NCBI RefSeq assembly: GCF_004364325.1
Contig: NZ_SOCP01000008.1
Span: forward strand, 124,001-188,000
Origin: Actinophytocola oryzae
Lineage (GTDB): Bacteria > Actinomycetota > Actinomycetes > Mycobacteriales > Pseudonocardiaceae
Reading direction: 5' to 3'
DNA: 64,000 nucleotides
Shown here: piece after piece, positions 16,041 to 24,848 of the stretch
Layout: every line of letters begins with the position of its first letter
Position numbering within the stretch: the stretch's first letter is position 1
The notes under the pieces: model-generated
Told to the model about the DNA's origin: nothing
Databases searched by the model: none
The model's input: the letters and a program-made list of their open reading frames with translations, nothing else
Position numbers and translations under genes: made by a program

Positions 16041-16254
16041 GGTGGTCTCCTGGGGGTTGTGGTGTCCTGTGGGGGACCTGGTGACAGGAACCACGATCGC
16101 CTGTCGTTCTGACAGGGGGCCGCCACCGGACTGACACCACCCCTGACACGGCGCTGGCGGTTGCGACGTGGTCGTCAGGCGACCTGAAGGAAACCGTAAG
16201 GGGCTCCCGGCAGAGTTCTGGTCAACGAGGAACACAGCACACAGGGAGCCCCAC

Positions 16255-16821
16255 ATGCGCAAGATCATCGAGTCCACGTTCGTCTCGCTGGACGGCATCG
16301 TCGACGACACCCGGCCGTCCACCGCCTCCCGGGCCGAGCCCCAGAACTGGTGCAGCCCGTACTGGGACGCCGACCACTTCGGGTACGCGGGCCGCCTCGT
16401 CGAGGGCGCCGACGCGATGCTGCTCGGCCGCGCGACCTACGAGGGCTTCGCCGAGGCCTGGTCCACCCGGGACGGTGAGTTCGCCGACACGATGAACACC
16501 ATGCCCAAGTACGTCGCCTCGCGGACGCTCACCGAGACCACCTGGAACGCGACCCTCATCGAGGGTGACGTGGCCGAGGAGGTCGCGAAGCTCAAGGAGC
16601 AGCCGGGCGCCAACATCGTCAAGTACGGCACCGGCGAGCTGGACCGCACGCTGGTCGAGCACGGGCTCGTCGACGAGTTCCACTTCTGGTACTTCCCGGT
16701 GGTCGTCGGGGCGGGCAAGCACCTGTTCGAGGGCGCCGGGTTCGACACCACCCACCTGAAGCTCGCCGATGTCGAGCGGTTCGAGTCGGGCATCGTGATC
16801 CACATCTACGTGCCCAAGTGA
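16255..16821 (+). CDS. dihydrofolate reductase-like (RibD C-terminal domain) protein
   Basis: 188 residues from ATG 16255 with AGGGAG 6 nt upstream. It begins MRKIIESTFVSLDGIVDD and has the YWDADHF, LLGRATYEGFAEAW and YFPVVVGAGKHLFEG signatures of the RibD-C/DHFR-like superfamily. Such stand-alone proteins are NADPH-dependent reductases of unknown substrate, common in actinomycetes as YyaP/YwjB-like proteins. It covers the full family length. Its 3' end meets the SARP gene tail to tail with only 3 nt between the stops. Confidence 0.85.
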   Translation: MRKIIESTFVSLDGIVDDTRPSTASRAEPQNWCSPYWDADHFGYAGRLVEGADAMLLGRATYEGFAEAWSTRDGEFADTMNTMPKYVASRTLTETTWNATLIEGDVAEEVAKLKEQPGANIVKYGTGELDRTLVEHGLVDEFHFWYFPVVVGAGKHLFEGAGFDTTHLKLADVERFESGIVIHIYVPK

Positions 16822-16824
16822 CCG

Positions 16825-19800
16825 TCAGGCCCGGTCCTTCTCCACGAGGGACCGGGCCTGTTCGGCGTCCATGACCCGGCCGCGGCCGTACAGCTCGGCG
16901 AAGTCCGGTTCGTCCGCCTCGACCTCGGCCAGGATGCCGGCCAGCTCGGCGCGGTCCGACGTGGACAGCGGGTGGTCGCCGCGAGCCGTCTCGGCGGCCC
17001 CGAGCACCTGCGCGGCAGGACCTGGCGAGCCCTGCCGCGTCAACACCGCCGCCATTCCCACCAGTGCGGTGGCCACGCCGTGTCCGGAGCCCTGCGAGGC
17101 GAACGCGTCGAAGCCCTCGCCGTGCCAGGTGAGCGCCGCGTCGAGGTCACCCCGGCTGCCTGCCACCAGCCCCAGCTCGACCAGGACCATCGGCAGGTAC
17201 GGCGGCGTGCCCTCGTCCGACTGCTGCTCCCTCGCGACGGCCAGCAGCCTGCGCAGGTGCTCCTCCGCCACGTCGAGGCTGCCGTCCCGGCGGGCGGCGA
17301 ACGCGAGGCTGAGCATGGCGAACACCTCGCCGGTCCGGTGCCCCTGCTCGGTGGCCATCCGGCACGCCAGCTCACCGTGCTCCCGTGCGCGCGAGTAGTC
17401 CGCGACCTGCATGAACAGCCACGCGAGCCACCCGTGCCGCCCGGCGACGTCCGCCCACAGCCCCAGCTCCTCGGCGATCCGCAGCCCGTCCCGGCACAGC
17501 CGGATCGCCGCGTCGTGGTCGCCGGTGAGGTCGCCGAGGCCGATCAGCCAGTCGGTGGCCTGCAGGACGCCCCAGTCGTCGCCCAGCTCGGTGAACAGCT
17601 CGGCACTGCGGCGGGCGTCGTCCTCGAGCGCGGCCAGGTCGTGGCGCATGTGGGCGAGCATGGCCCGCGTGCTCAGCACCGCGGCCTCACCCCAGCGGTC
17701 GCCCGCGCCCCTGAACGTGCGCAGGGCGTCGTCGAGCAGCTCGCCGGTGGTCGCGACGTCCCCGAAGTCGATGATCACGGAGCCGAGGAACCACTCGGTC
17801 CTGGCATGTGCGACCGAGCCGTCGAGTGCCTGCCGCGCCTCGGTCGCCCGCTCGGGTCCGGCCTGCCCGGCGCGGACCGCGAGACCCTCGGCCCAGGCCT
17901 CGGCGTTGGCGCGCAGGTCGGCGGGCACGTCACCGGGGACCGCGAGCGCGGTGGCGAGCGCGCGGCGGGCCTCGGCGAGCCTGCTGCGCAGGTGCCAGTA
18001 CCAGGTCAGGGCCGTGACCAGCCGCAACGCGGGTTCCGCCGCGCCCTCCCTGCGGAAGGTGTCGAGCGCGGCACGCAGGTTCGGGGTCTCGGCGTCGAGC
18101 CTGCCCAGCCACTCCCGCTGACCGGACCCACGCAGCCGCGCCTCGCCGTCCTCGGCGAGGGCGAGGTAGAAGTGGGCGTGCCCGCGGCGCAGCGCGTCCT
18201 CCTCGCCTGCCTCGCGCAGCCGGGCGAGGCAGTAGGCGGCGACGGACTCGAGCAGCCGGAACCGCCCGTCGGCCTGGACGACCAGCGAGCGGTCGACCAG
18301 CCCGACGAGCACGTCGAGGACGTTCTCGGTCGCGCAGACCGCCTCCGCGGCCGCGAGCGTGCACCCTCCCGAGTGGACGGCGAGCCTGCGCAGGACCGCG
18401 CGTTCGGGGTCGGTGAGGAGCTGCCAGCTCCAGTCGATCACCGCGGCCAGGGTGCGCTGGCGTTCCGGCGCGTCACGCGGGCCGGTGCCCAGCAGCCCGA
18501 ACCGGTCGTGCGGCACCCGCAGCCGGGCGGCCAGCTCGGTGACGCCCAGCGCGGGCACCCGGGTGGCGGCCAGCTCCAGGGCGAGCGGGATCCCGTCGAG
18601 CCGCCTGCACACCTCGGCCACACTCGTCGTGGTCGCGGGCTCCGGCGTCAACCCGGCACGCGCGAGGAACAGTCGCACCGCGGGGGATTGGGCCAACCGG
18701 TCCGGGTCGTCTGTGTCCGGCACGTCCAGCGGGGCCAGGTCCCAGCGCGTCTCACCCCGCAACCGCAACGGCTCGCGACTGGTGGCGAGGACACGCAGCC
18801 CCGGCGCGGCGGGCAGCAGCACGCCGAGCAGCCCGGCCACCTGCTCGACGACGTGCTCGCAGTTGTCCAGGAGCAGCAGGGTGTTCCTGGCGTGCAGGAC
18901 GGTTCGGAGCCGGTCGGTCGGATCCTCGTTCGAGTCGGGCATGGACAGTACGGCGAGGACGAGCTCGGCCAGTCCGTCCGCACCGTCCCAGGTGGTCAGG
19001 TCGACCAGCCACACACCGTCCGGGAACGCGTCGGCCAGCGCGCGCCCGACGGCCAGCGCCACGCTCGTCTTGCCGACACCGCCGGGGCCGGTGAGCGTGA
19101 CCAGCCTGCCGGTGCCGAGCAGCGCCCGGACCCGGGCCACCGCGTGGTCACGCCCGATCAGGTCGCTCATCGGCGCGGGCAGGTTGGTCGCCCGACGTGG
19201 CGGCGCGGGCCGCGGCGGGTCCTCGGCGGGGTCCCTCGCGAGCAGCGCCTGGTGGAGGGCGGTCAGCTCCGGGCCGGGGTCGAGGCCCAGCTCGTCGGCG
19301 AGGCGGTGTCGGAGGTCCTGGTAGCTGTCGAGTGCCTCGGTGGTGCGACCGGAACGGTGGAGGGCACGTAGGTGGGACGCCCGCAGCCGCTCCCGGAAGG
19401 GATGGCGGCCGACCTGGTCGCCCAGGTCGCTGACCAGGTCGTGGTGCTCGCCGAGCGCGAGCCGGGCCTCGGCGTACGCCTCGAACGCGGTCAGCCGCAG
19501 CTCGTCCCAGCGGGCGACGGCGGCCTGCGCGAAGTCGTCGTCGGCGAAGTCGGCCAGTGCGGGGCCGCGCCACAGCTCGAGTGCTTCGGCCAGCAGGCGT
19601 GCCCGCGCGCGGGGGTCGCCCGTCTCGGACTGCGCGACCAGCCGGTCGAACCGGAGCGCGTCGACGTCGTCGGAACGCAGGGCGTAGCCGTGTGGCTGGG
19701 AGACCACCAGGTCGCGCGCGTCGGCCTCGGCGCCCGCGAGTGCCCGGCGCAGCTGGGAGACCCGGACGTGCAGGGCGGCGGCCGGGTCGGCCGGCGCGGC

Positions 19801-19959
19801 CTCGCCCCAGACGTCGTCGACCAGGCGATCCACGGACACGGCCTGCCCCGCGTGGATGAGCAGGTCGGCGAGCAGCGCACGCACCTTCCGCCCAGGCACG
19901 GTGACCGGTTCTCCCCGGTCACTCCACACGGCCAGCGGGCCAAGCACCCCGAAACGCAC
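16825..19959 (-). CDS. SARP-type regulator: BTAD, NTPase and TPR domains
   Basis: 1044 residues from GTG 19959. An OmpR-like winged helix (1-95) precedes the BTAD domain (about 100-245). An NTPase domain follows with Walker A GPGGVGKT (291-298) and a LLLDNCEHV Walker B, as in NB-ARC/AfsR-type proteins. The last 450 residues are helical TPR-like repeats. AfsR/SARP regulators activate secondary metabolism or nearby operons after ATP-dependent oligomerisation; the target here is not evident. TAGCCT ends 6 nt before the GTG and no ribosome binding site is visible, so the mRNA is probably leaderless. Confidence 0.88.
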   Translation of the reverse strand: MRFGVLGPLAVWSDRGEPVTVPGRKVRALLADLLIHAGQAVSVDRLVDDVWGEAAPADPAAALHVRVSQLRRALAGAEADARDLVVSQPHGYALRSDDVDALRFDRLVAQSETGDPRARARLLAEALELWRGPALADFADDDFAQAAVARWDELRLTAFEAYAEARLALGEHHDLVSDLGDQVGRHPFRERLRASHLRALHRSGRTTEALDSYQDLRHRLADELGLDPGPELTALHQALLARDPAEDPPRPAPPRRATNLPAPMSDLIGRDHAVARVRALLGTGRLVTLTGPGGVGKTSVALAVGRALADAFPDGVWLVDLTTWDGADGLAELVLAVLSMPDSNEDPTDRLRTVLHARNTLLLLDNCEHVVEQVAGLLGVLLPAAPGLRVLATSREPLRLRGETRWDLAPLDVPDTDDPDRLAQSPAVRLFLARAGLTPEPATTTSVAEVCRRLDGIPLALELAATRVPALGVTELAARLRVPHDRFGLLGTGPRDAPERQRTLAAVIDWSWQLLTDPERAVLRRLAVHSGGCTLAAAEAVCATENVLDVLVGLVDRSLVVQADGRFRLLESVAAYCLARLREAGEEDALRRGHAHFYLALAEDGEARLRGSGQREWLGRLDAETPNLRAALDTFRREGAAEPALRLVTALTWYWHLRSRLAEARRALATALAVPGDVPADLRANAEAWAEGLAVRAGQAGPERATEARQALDGSVAHARTEWFLGSVIIDFGDVATTGELLDDALRTFRGAGDRWGEAAVLSTRAMLAHMRHDLAALEDDARRSAELFTELGDDWGVLQATDWLIGLGDLTGDHDAAIRLCRDGLRIAEELGLWADVAGRHGWLAWLFMQVADYSRAREHGELACRMATEQGHRTGEVFAMLSLAFAARRDGSLDVAEEHLRRLLAVAREQQSDEGTPPYLPMVLVELGLVAGSRGDLDAALTWHGEGFDAFASQGSGHGVATALVGMAAVLTRQGSPGPAAQVLGAAETARGDHPLSTSDRAELAGILAEVEADEPDFAELYGRGRVMDAEQARSLVEKDRA
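16826..16860 (+). terminator. hairpin at the convergent gene end
   Basis: CAGGCCCGGTCC (16826-16837) pairs with 16849-16860 over an 11-nt loop. It starts 5 nt after the reductase stop and lies inside the 3' end of the opposing SARP coding sequence. Confidence 0.6.
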
Positions 19960-20023
19960 GTCAGCAGGCTAACCGTGTGGTCGTGCGTGCTGCCCCCGAC
20001 CTCGTGCCGACCGGCGGTGGAGA

Positions 20024-20113
20024 ATGTCGCGGGTGGATCTCACCGAACTCGTCCTGGGTGACATCACCGAGCGGGACGTGGACGTGGTGGTGTTCGAGGT
20101 GGCCGCACGGTAG
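20024..20113 (+). pseudogene. N-terminal remnant of a macro-domain protein
   Basis: ATG 20024 with GGAG upstream; 29 residues including LTELVLGDITERDVDVVV before TAG. Macro (ADP-ribose-binding) domains begin with this GDIT-x-x-DVDAIVNAAN pattern. Here the NAAN ADP-ribose loop is replaced and the frame ends at once. It precedes the next gene by 13 nt. Either a truncated gene or a coincidental short frame. Confidence 0.35.
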
Positions 20114-20126
20114 ACGGGAGACAGCG

Positions 20127-20570
20127 ATGCGCAACGAGGCCATGGAGCGGTTGGACGTCCTGGTCGGCTCGTGGCGGGCGACCATGCGGAACGCGTGGTT
20201 CCTGGAGCCGGCCGACCGGGAGGTGCCGGGTTCGGCGGCGGTCGAGTGGCTGGGGGACGCGTTCGTGGTCTTCCGCTGGACGATGGCGGGCGATGTCGGA
20301 GAGGCCACGAACGAGATGGTCCTCGTTCTCGGTCGCCACGATCCGAGTGACGCCTACACGGCCCTCTACCACGACGAACGAGGTGTCTGTCGGGTCTTCG
20401 CCATGACGTTCGACGGCTCACGGTGGAGTCTCAGTCGCGAGGACCCCGACATGTTCCAGCGGTTCGTCGCCGACGTCGGTCCCGACCGGATCACGGGCCG
20501 CTGGGAGGCGTCCGACGACCACGGGTCGACCTGGCGAAAGGACTTCGACCTCGTCTTCGAGCGGGCGTGA
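20127..20570 (+). CDS. DUF1579/FABP-like small protein
   Basis: 147 residues from ATG 20127 (GGGAG 6 nt upstream). The pattern LDVLVGSWRATMRN, then a ladder of strands with FRWTMAGD and TALYHDERGVCRVFAMTFDG, ending in RITGRWEASDDHGSTW, fits the lipocalin/FABP-like beta-barrel of DUF1579-type proteins that bind small hydrophobic ligands. No signal peptide and no obvious partner gene. Function unknown. Confidence 0.65.
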   Translation: MRNEAMERLDVLVGSWRATMRNAWFLEPADREVPGSAAVEWLGDAFVVFRWTMAGDVGEATNEMVLVLGRHDPSDAYTALYHDERGVCRVFAMTFDGSRWSLSREDPDMFQRFVADVGPDRITGRWEASDDHGSTWRKDFDLVFERA

Positions 20571-20730
20571 ACCCCGCGGGCACGAGCGGCCGGTTCCTCA
20601 CCCGTTACGGCGACGCCGACGAGGCCACCGTCGCGAGAGCACGGGGAAGTCGGCAGGCCACGCCGCACTCGAACGTGCCGTGACCGTGGACTGACGGCGG
20701 TCGCACAGCCGGTTGGGCCCCGGCCGCCGG

Positions 20731-21189
20731 TCACGCGGTCTGCTCGGCCAGTGCGACGATGATGCCCGCGGGACCGCGGAGGTAGGCGAGCCGGTAGCTG
20801 TTCTCGTACTGCACCACCTCGCCGAGGAGTTCCGCGCCGTGCGGGCGCAGTCGGTCGAGGATGTCGTCGATGTCGCTGACGGCGAACATGACGCGGTGCG
20901 CGCCCAGGGCGTTCGGCGGGGCGGGTCGGCCGCCGTCCGGGGTCGCGGGCGCGCGGTACCTGGTCAGCTCGAGCCGGCCGTGGCCGTCGGGGGTGCGCAT
21001 CATCGCGATGTCCGAGACGACACCCTCGAGGCCGACGAGGCGGTCGACCGCGCTGCCCTCGACCGTCGCCTCGCCTTCCAGCTCCATCCCGAGCTCGGCG
21101 AAGAACGCCTTCGCCGCGGCGAGGTCGTCGACGACGACGGCGATGTTGTCCATCCGCTGGATCGCGCCGCGCCGGTCGGTGTCGTTCAT
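20731..21189 (-). CDS. VOC (glyoxalase/dioxygenase-like) family protein
   Basis: 152 residues from ATG 21189, GGAG 6 nt upstream. It has the paired beta-alpha-beta-beta-beta modules of the VOC fold: RMDNIAVVVDDLAAAKAFFAELG in the first half and APPNALGAHRVMFAVSDIDD in the second, ending in YLRGPAGIIVALAEQ with the usual C-terminal Glu metal-ligand position. Members act as lyases, dioxygenases or resistance proteins; substrate unknown. It follows the PNPOx-like gene by 26 nt and both face away from the LysR gene, so they form one operon probably controlled by it. Confidence 0.85.
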   Translation of the reverse strand: MNDTDRRGAIQRMDNIAVVVDDLAAAKAFFAELGMELEGEATVEGSAVDRLVGLEGVVSDIAMMRTPDGHGRLELTRYRAPATPDGGRPAPPNALGAHRVMFAVSDIDDILDRLRPHGAELLGEVVQYENSYRLAYLRGPAGIIVALAEQTA

Positions 21190-21215
21190 GGTGGTCTCCT
21201 GTTCGGTTGGCCTGG

Positions 21216-21713
21216 TCATGCGCGCTGGCGGTCCCGCTGCCGCCGCATCAGCTCCTCGATGGCCGTGGGCAGCGTGGTCTCGAAGTCGATCAGTTTGGCC
21301 CAGGTGGGCTTCACCACGACACGGACCATCCCGTCGTAGAGCGACTGCACGCCTTCCTCCCACTCGGCCCGCTGCTCGGGCGTCATCTCGTAGGTGCCGT
21401 TCCACCGGAGGTACTCGTCCGGGATGCCGTCGACGAGGTCCAGCTCGGCCCGCCCGCGCAGGAGCAGGACCTTCGGCGGGTGCGACTCGGTGTCGATCGT
21501 CAGCGCGACCGCGGGGTTGCGGCGCAGCGCGGGCAGTTTGCGCGCGTTCGTCGCGGTGCACATGACGATCTCCGTGCCGTTCCAGAAGATCCCGATCGGG
21601 ATCGAGCGAGGGGTGCCGTCCGGTGCGATGAAGGCCAGCCGGGCCAGGTCGCGGGCCAGCAGTTCCCGGCTGAGCGGGCGGTTCAGCACCTCGTCGACGG
21701 CGTTCTGGTCCAT
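21216..21713 (-). CDS. pyridoxamine 5'-phosphate oxidase-like FMN/F420-binding protein
   Basis: 165 residues from ATG 21713 with GAGGAG 9 nt upstream. The split barrel is recognisable from LARLAFIAPDGTPRSIPIGIFWNG, CTATNARKLPALRRNPAVAL and VLLLRGRAELDLVDG. This matches small PNPOx-like/F420-dependent enzymes of actinomycetes rather than true PdxH. First gene of a two-gene operon with the VOC protein, divergent from the LysR gene. Likely a redox or ligand-binding protein of unknown substrate. Confidence 0.8.
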   Translation of the reverse strand: MDQNAVDEVLNRPLSRELLARDLARLAFIAPDGTPRSIPIGIFWNGTEIVMCTATNARKLPALRRNPAVALTIDTESHPPKVLLLRGRAELDLVDGIPDEYLRWNGTYEMTPEQRAEWEEGVQSLYDGMVRVVVKPTWAKLIDFETTLPTAIEELMRRQRDRQRA

Positions 21714-21818
21714 GGTTTGGTGCTCCTCAGTCGTAGTACCGGTCCCGTTCAGGCTCCCGCGTGGCGACTCATTCGTCCAATGACAGTTCTCTGGCAAACT
21801 CATGCGTATCCTTGATGT

Positions 21819-22694
21819 ATGCTGGATATCCTGCGGTTACGGGTGCTCGCGGCCATCGCCTCGCAGGGCTCGGTCACCAGGGCCGCCAAGCTCCTGAACT
21901 ACTCCCAGCCCGCCGTGAGCCACCATCTGGCCAGGTTGGAGGCCGAGACCGGGGCGCGGCTCGTCCAGCGGGTCGGCCGTGGCATCCGGCTCACCCCGGA
22001 GGGCGAGCACCTGGCCCGCCGCGCCACCGAGATCGTCGGCCGTGTCGACACCGCCGCCGAGGAGCTGTCCGCGATGGTGGGCCTGCGCACCGGCCGGGTG
22101 CGGGTCGCCGGGTTCCAGTCGGCGCTCGCCGCGCTGGTGCCGCACGCCGCGGGCGCCCTGCGCCGCGAGTACCCCGGCATCGAACTGCACCTGGTCGAGG
22201 CCCACCCGCGCGTGGCACTCGACCTGCTACGGGCCGGACAGGTCGACGTCGCGGTGGTGTTCGGCTACGACGACACGGTCCCGGACGACATCCGCGCCAC
22301 GCACCTGTTCGACGACCCGATGTACCTGCTCAGCCTCGAACCCGACCAGACACTCGAGGGCAACCGCGACTCCGCGTGGATCGCGGGCTGCGAGAACTGC
22401 CGCCGCGAGTTCCTCGAGGCCTGCGACCGGGCGGGTTTCGTCCCGCCCATCGCCTACACCAGCGACGACATCATCGTCCAGCAGGCACTGGTCGCCGCGG
22501 GCATGGGCGTGACCACCATGCCGGGCCTCGCCCTGCGCACCCACCACGCACCAGGGATCGAGGCCAGCGCCGTCCGCGACTTTCGGCGGTACGTCTACCT
22601 GGCCACCTACGGCGACCCACCGGACCCGCCCGCCACCACGGCCTTCGTCGTCGCGCTGCACCAGTCCATCGAGGCGACCCGGCCGGGGTCCTGA
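21819..22694 (+). CDS. LysR-family transcriptional regulator
   Basis: 291 residues from ATG 21819. The winged HTH is typical (LRVLAAIASQGSVTRAAKLL, then SQPAVSHHLARLEAETGARL), followed by a periplasmic-binding-like effector domain with GRVRVAGFQS and LLRAGQVDVAVVFGYD. Probably regulates the divergent PNPOx-VOC operon 105 nt away and itself. TATCCT ends 6 nt before the ATG and there is no ribosome binding site, suggesting leaderless transcription. Its 3' end overlaps the opposing gene by 88 nt. Confidence 0.9.
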   Translation: MLDILRLRVLAAIASQGSVTRAAKLLNYSQPAVSHHLARLEAETGARLVQRVGRGIRLTPEGEHLARRATEIVGRVDTAAEELSAMVGLRTGRVRVAGFQSALAALVPHAAGALRREYPGIELHLVEAHPRVALDLLRAGQVDVAVVFGYDDTVPDDIRATHLFDDPMYLLSLEPDQTLEGNRDSAWIAGCENCRREFLEACDRAGFVPPIAYTSDDIIVQQALVAAGMGVTTMPGLALRTHHAPGIEASAVRDFRRYVYLATYGDPPDPPATTAFVVALHQSIEATRPGS

Positions 22695-23221
22695 CAATCG
22701 CCCACCGCGGGCCTGGTCAGCAGACCCTGGAGATCGAGTCCTGTGAGGACGGTCGCGCTCTTCTCGGGGGTGAGGAACCTCAGGCCCATGAAGTTGTCGT
22801 TGACGTTGAAGCCGGGCAGTGCCCAGATCTCCTCGTACCGGAGCCACGTCGGCACGTACACCCGAAAGCTGTAGACGTTGCGCCACAGACATCGTGCCGG
22901 GTCGGGAGTCCACAGACGGCGGGCGAACTCGTCGTTGCGGAGGCGGCAGCCGACCGCGCCGACAGCCCGGACGTGTTTCTGGCCGGTCAGCAGTACGACG
23001 TCACCGCGGGCGAGGGTGTCCATCTTCCTGTCGTGCTGGGCCGTCGCACCCCAGAACCTGGCCAGCCCGTCCGGGTGCTCGTCCGCCAGCGCGGTCCGCT
23101 CCGCAGCGGTCAGCGGCTCGTCGTACCGGGGCTCGCGGTAGGGCACCAGGCGGTCGAGGGTGTCGGCCCAGTGCCTCCGCGTCTCACGGTTGCCGTACGA
23201 GGGCTGGATGATCACTCGCAT
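22607..23221 (-). CDS. PUA/EVE-like domain protein, uncertain
   Basis: 204 residues from ATG 23221. The segment GDVVLLTGQKHVRAVGAVGC with WRNVYSFRVYVP and the following aromatic-rich part resembles the PUA-like EVE fold, which reads modified bases in nucleic acid and occurs in McrB-like and stand-alone defence proteins. The last 30 residues overlap the LysR gene in antisense, so the true functional end may be nearer residue 170. No catalytic motif. The fold call is tentative. Confidence 0.55.
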   Translation of the reverse strand: MRVIIQPSYGNRETRRHWADTLDRLVPYREPRYDEPLTAAERTALADEHPDGLARFWGATAQHDRKMDTLARGDVVLLTGQKHVRAVGAVGCRLRNDEFARRLWTPDPARCLWRNVYSFRVYVPTWLRYEEIWALPGFNVNDNFMGLRFLTPEKSATVLTGLDLQGLLTRPAVGDCQDPGRVASMDWCSATTKAVVAGGSGGSP

Positions 23222-23344
23222 GCGGACGGCTGCCCCTTCCGGCCCGGATCGAAACCACGCCCCTCGCCGACACGCGGGCGCGGTCCGCTCCGGCTACCGT
23301 GTCCTGTGGTGGCTCACCGCTGACCGAAGACGAGGTCGTTCGTC

Positions 23345-24535
23345 ATGAGTTCGGACCCTACGCGTGACCCACTCCTCACGCTGCTGGAACAGGCCGAACT
23401 CGCTCCGCCCGAACGGTTGCCCGCCATCACCCTGGCCGCGGGACGGGCCATCGGCGCGCGGATCACGATCCACCTCGTCGACTTCGACCAGCGCCACCTG
23501 CATTCCCTCACCCCCGCCGACGACGCCGCACCTCTCGGCGTGGACACCACCCTGGCCGGACGCGCGTTCCGACAGGTGCGCACCCTGCCCTCAGCCGCCG
23601 CCGACCGGCCCCGGCTGTGGGTGCCGCTGCTCGACGGGGTCGAGCGGCTCGGTGTGCTGGAGGTCGAGGTCCCCGACGTCGCCGACCTCCACGATCCCGA
23701 CCTCCTCGTCCAGTGCCGCAGGATCTCCATGCTGCTGGGCCACCTGGTGGTCCTCACGAGCCAGTACGGCGACGCACTGGACCTGGTGCGCCTGCGTCGG
23801 CCCCGCACGGCAGCCGGTGAGCTGATCTGGTCGCTCCTGCCCCCGCTGACCGCGGGCGTGGACGGCTTCGTGGTGACCGGTGTGCTCGAACCCTGCTACG
23901 ACGTCGGCGGGGACGCCTTCGACTACTCCCTGTCCGAGACCACCGCCACCCTGCTGCTCATGGACGCGGTGGGGCACGACCTGCGCAGCGGCCTGGTCGC
24001 CGCCACCGCGCTGGCCGCCCATCGCAGTGCCCGGCACGCCGGTCTCGGCCTGCGCGAGCAGGCGGTGCTGATCGACGAGATGATCAGCAGGCAGTTCAGC
24101 CCGGGAACGTTCGTCACGGCCGTTCTCGCGGAGGTCGACCTCGGCTCCGGTCGGCTGCGCTACCTCAACGCGGGTCATCCGCACCCGTTGGTCATGCGTG
24201 GCGGGAAGATCGTCAGGTCGTTGACGGGCGGACACCGCGTCCCGCTCGGGCTCGGGCCCCGAGAGCTGACCGTCGCCGAGGAGATGCTGCAGCCGGACGA
24301 CTGGCTCGTCATGCACACCGACGGCATCACCGAGGCACGCGACGAGGCCGGCGAGTTCTTCGGCGACGCCCGTCTGGTCGACTTCCTGCGCCGCGAGGCA
24401 GCGGCCGGGCACCCGCCGCCCGAGACAGCGCGCCGACTCGTGCACGCGGTGCTGGACCATCAGGACGGCAAGCTGCAGGACGACGCGACCGTCCTGTTGG
24501 CCAGATGGACCAGTCGGCGGGAACTCCTCCCCTGA
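23345..24535 (+). CDS. PP2C/SpoIIE-type serine phosphatase with GAF-like sensor
   Basis: 396 residues from ATG 23345 with GAGG about 10 nt upstream. Residues about 20-150 look GAF-like (ITIHLVDFDQR...WVPLLDGVERLGVLEVEV). From about 165 the SpoIIE phosphatase follows: LEPCYDVGGDAFDY, LLLMDAVGHDLRSGLVA, YLNAGHPHPLVM, DWLVMHTDGITEARD and a final DDATVLLARW. The metal-binding Asp residues (GGDAFD, DAVGHD, HTDGITE, DDAT) are present, so it should be active. Such enzymes dephosphorylate anti-anti-sigma factors. No partner is adjacent; the RsbW-like kinase at 49655-50113 is a distant candidate. Confidence 0.88.
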   Translation: MSSDPTRDPLLTLLEQAELAPPERLPAITLAAGRAIGARITIHLVDFDQRHLHSLTPADDAAPLGVDTTLAGRAFRQVRTLPSAAADRPRLWVPLLDGVERLGVLEVEVPDVADLHDPDLLVQCRRISMLLGHLVVLTSQYGDALDLVRLRRPRTAAGELIWSLLPPLTAGVDGFVVTGVLEPCYDVGGDAFDYSLSETTATLLLMDAVGHDLRSGLVAATALAAHRSARHAGLGLREQAVLIDEMISRQFSPGTFVTAVLAEVDLGSGRLRYLNAGHPHPLVMRGGKIVRSLTGGHRVPLGLGPRELTVAEEMLQPDDWLVMHTDGITEARDEAGEFFGDARLVDFLRREAAAGHPPPETARRLVHAVLDHQDGKLQDDATVLLARWTSRRELLP

Positions 24536-24651
24536 AACCGGATCGCCGGGCCGTGTCGGGCGGGGCTTTCTGCCGCGGACGTGATCGCCACCGCGACGGT
24601 GACGAGTAGGAACGCCCCCTGGTATCGACCGAAAGCCCTGGCGTGTGCCGC

Positions 24652-24801
24652 GAAGGGTGAACGGGTGGCGACCGCCGCGCTGGCGGCACGGCAGGCCGAG
24701 CTGAACCGCGCCGTGGACGGGCTGTCCGCCATACAACGCACCGAGCTGCGGTCGATCGCGCGAGCGGTGCTCGGCCCGGAGGCACGCAGAGAGGAGAGAA
24801 A
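24652..24801 (+). pseudogene. possible MarR C-terminal remnant
   Basis: A plus-strand frame reads GERVATAALAARQAELNRAV then DGLSAIQRTELRSIARAVLG, like the last two helices of MarR regulators. The DNA-binding part and a start are absent. Weak call; it occupies the first part of the 803-base gap after the phosphatase gene. Confidence 0.25.
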
Positions 24802-24818
24802 ATCTGTGGTGGCTGGGG

Positions 24819-24848
24819 TAGACATTCGAGTGCCGGCGTGTGTAGTCT
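24819..24848 (+). promoter_or_regulatory. candidate promoter of the MerR leader
   Basis: TAGACA (24819-24824), 18-nt spacer, TAGTCT (24843-24848). Both boxes fit actinobacterial housekeeping promoters. It would start a leader of nearly 500 nt ahead of the MerR-like gene. Confidence 0.45.

Noticed and set aside
20571-20730. Gene between the DUF1579-like and VOC genes
   Set aside because: Short open stretch on the plus strand without start signals or motif; left as intergenic.
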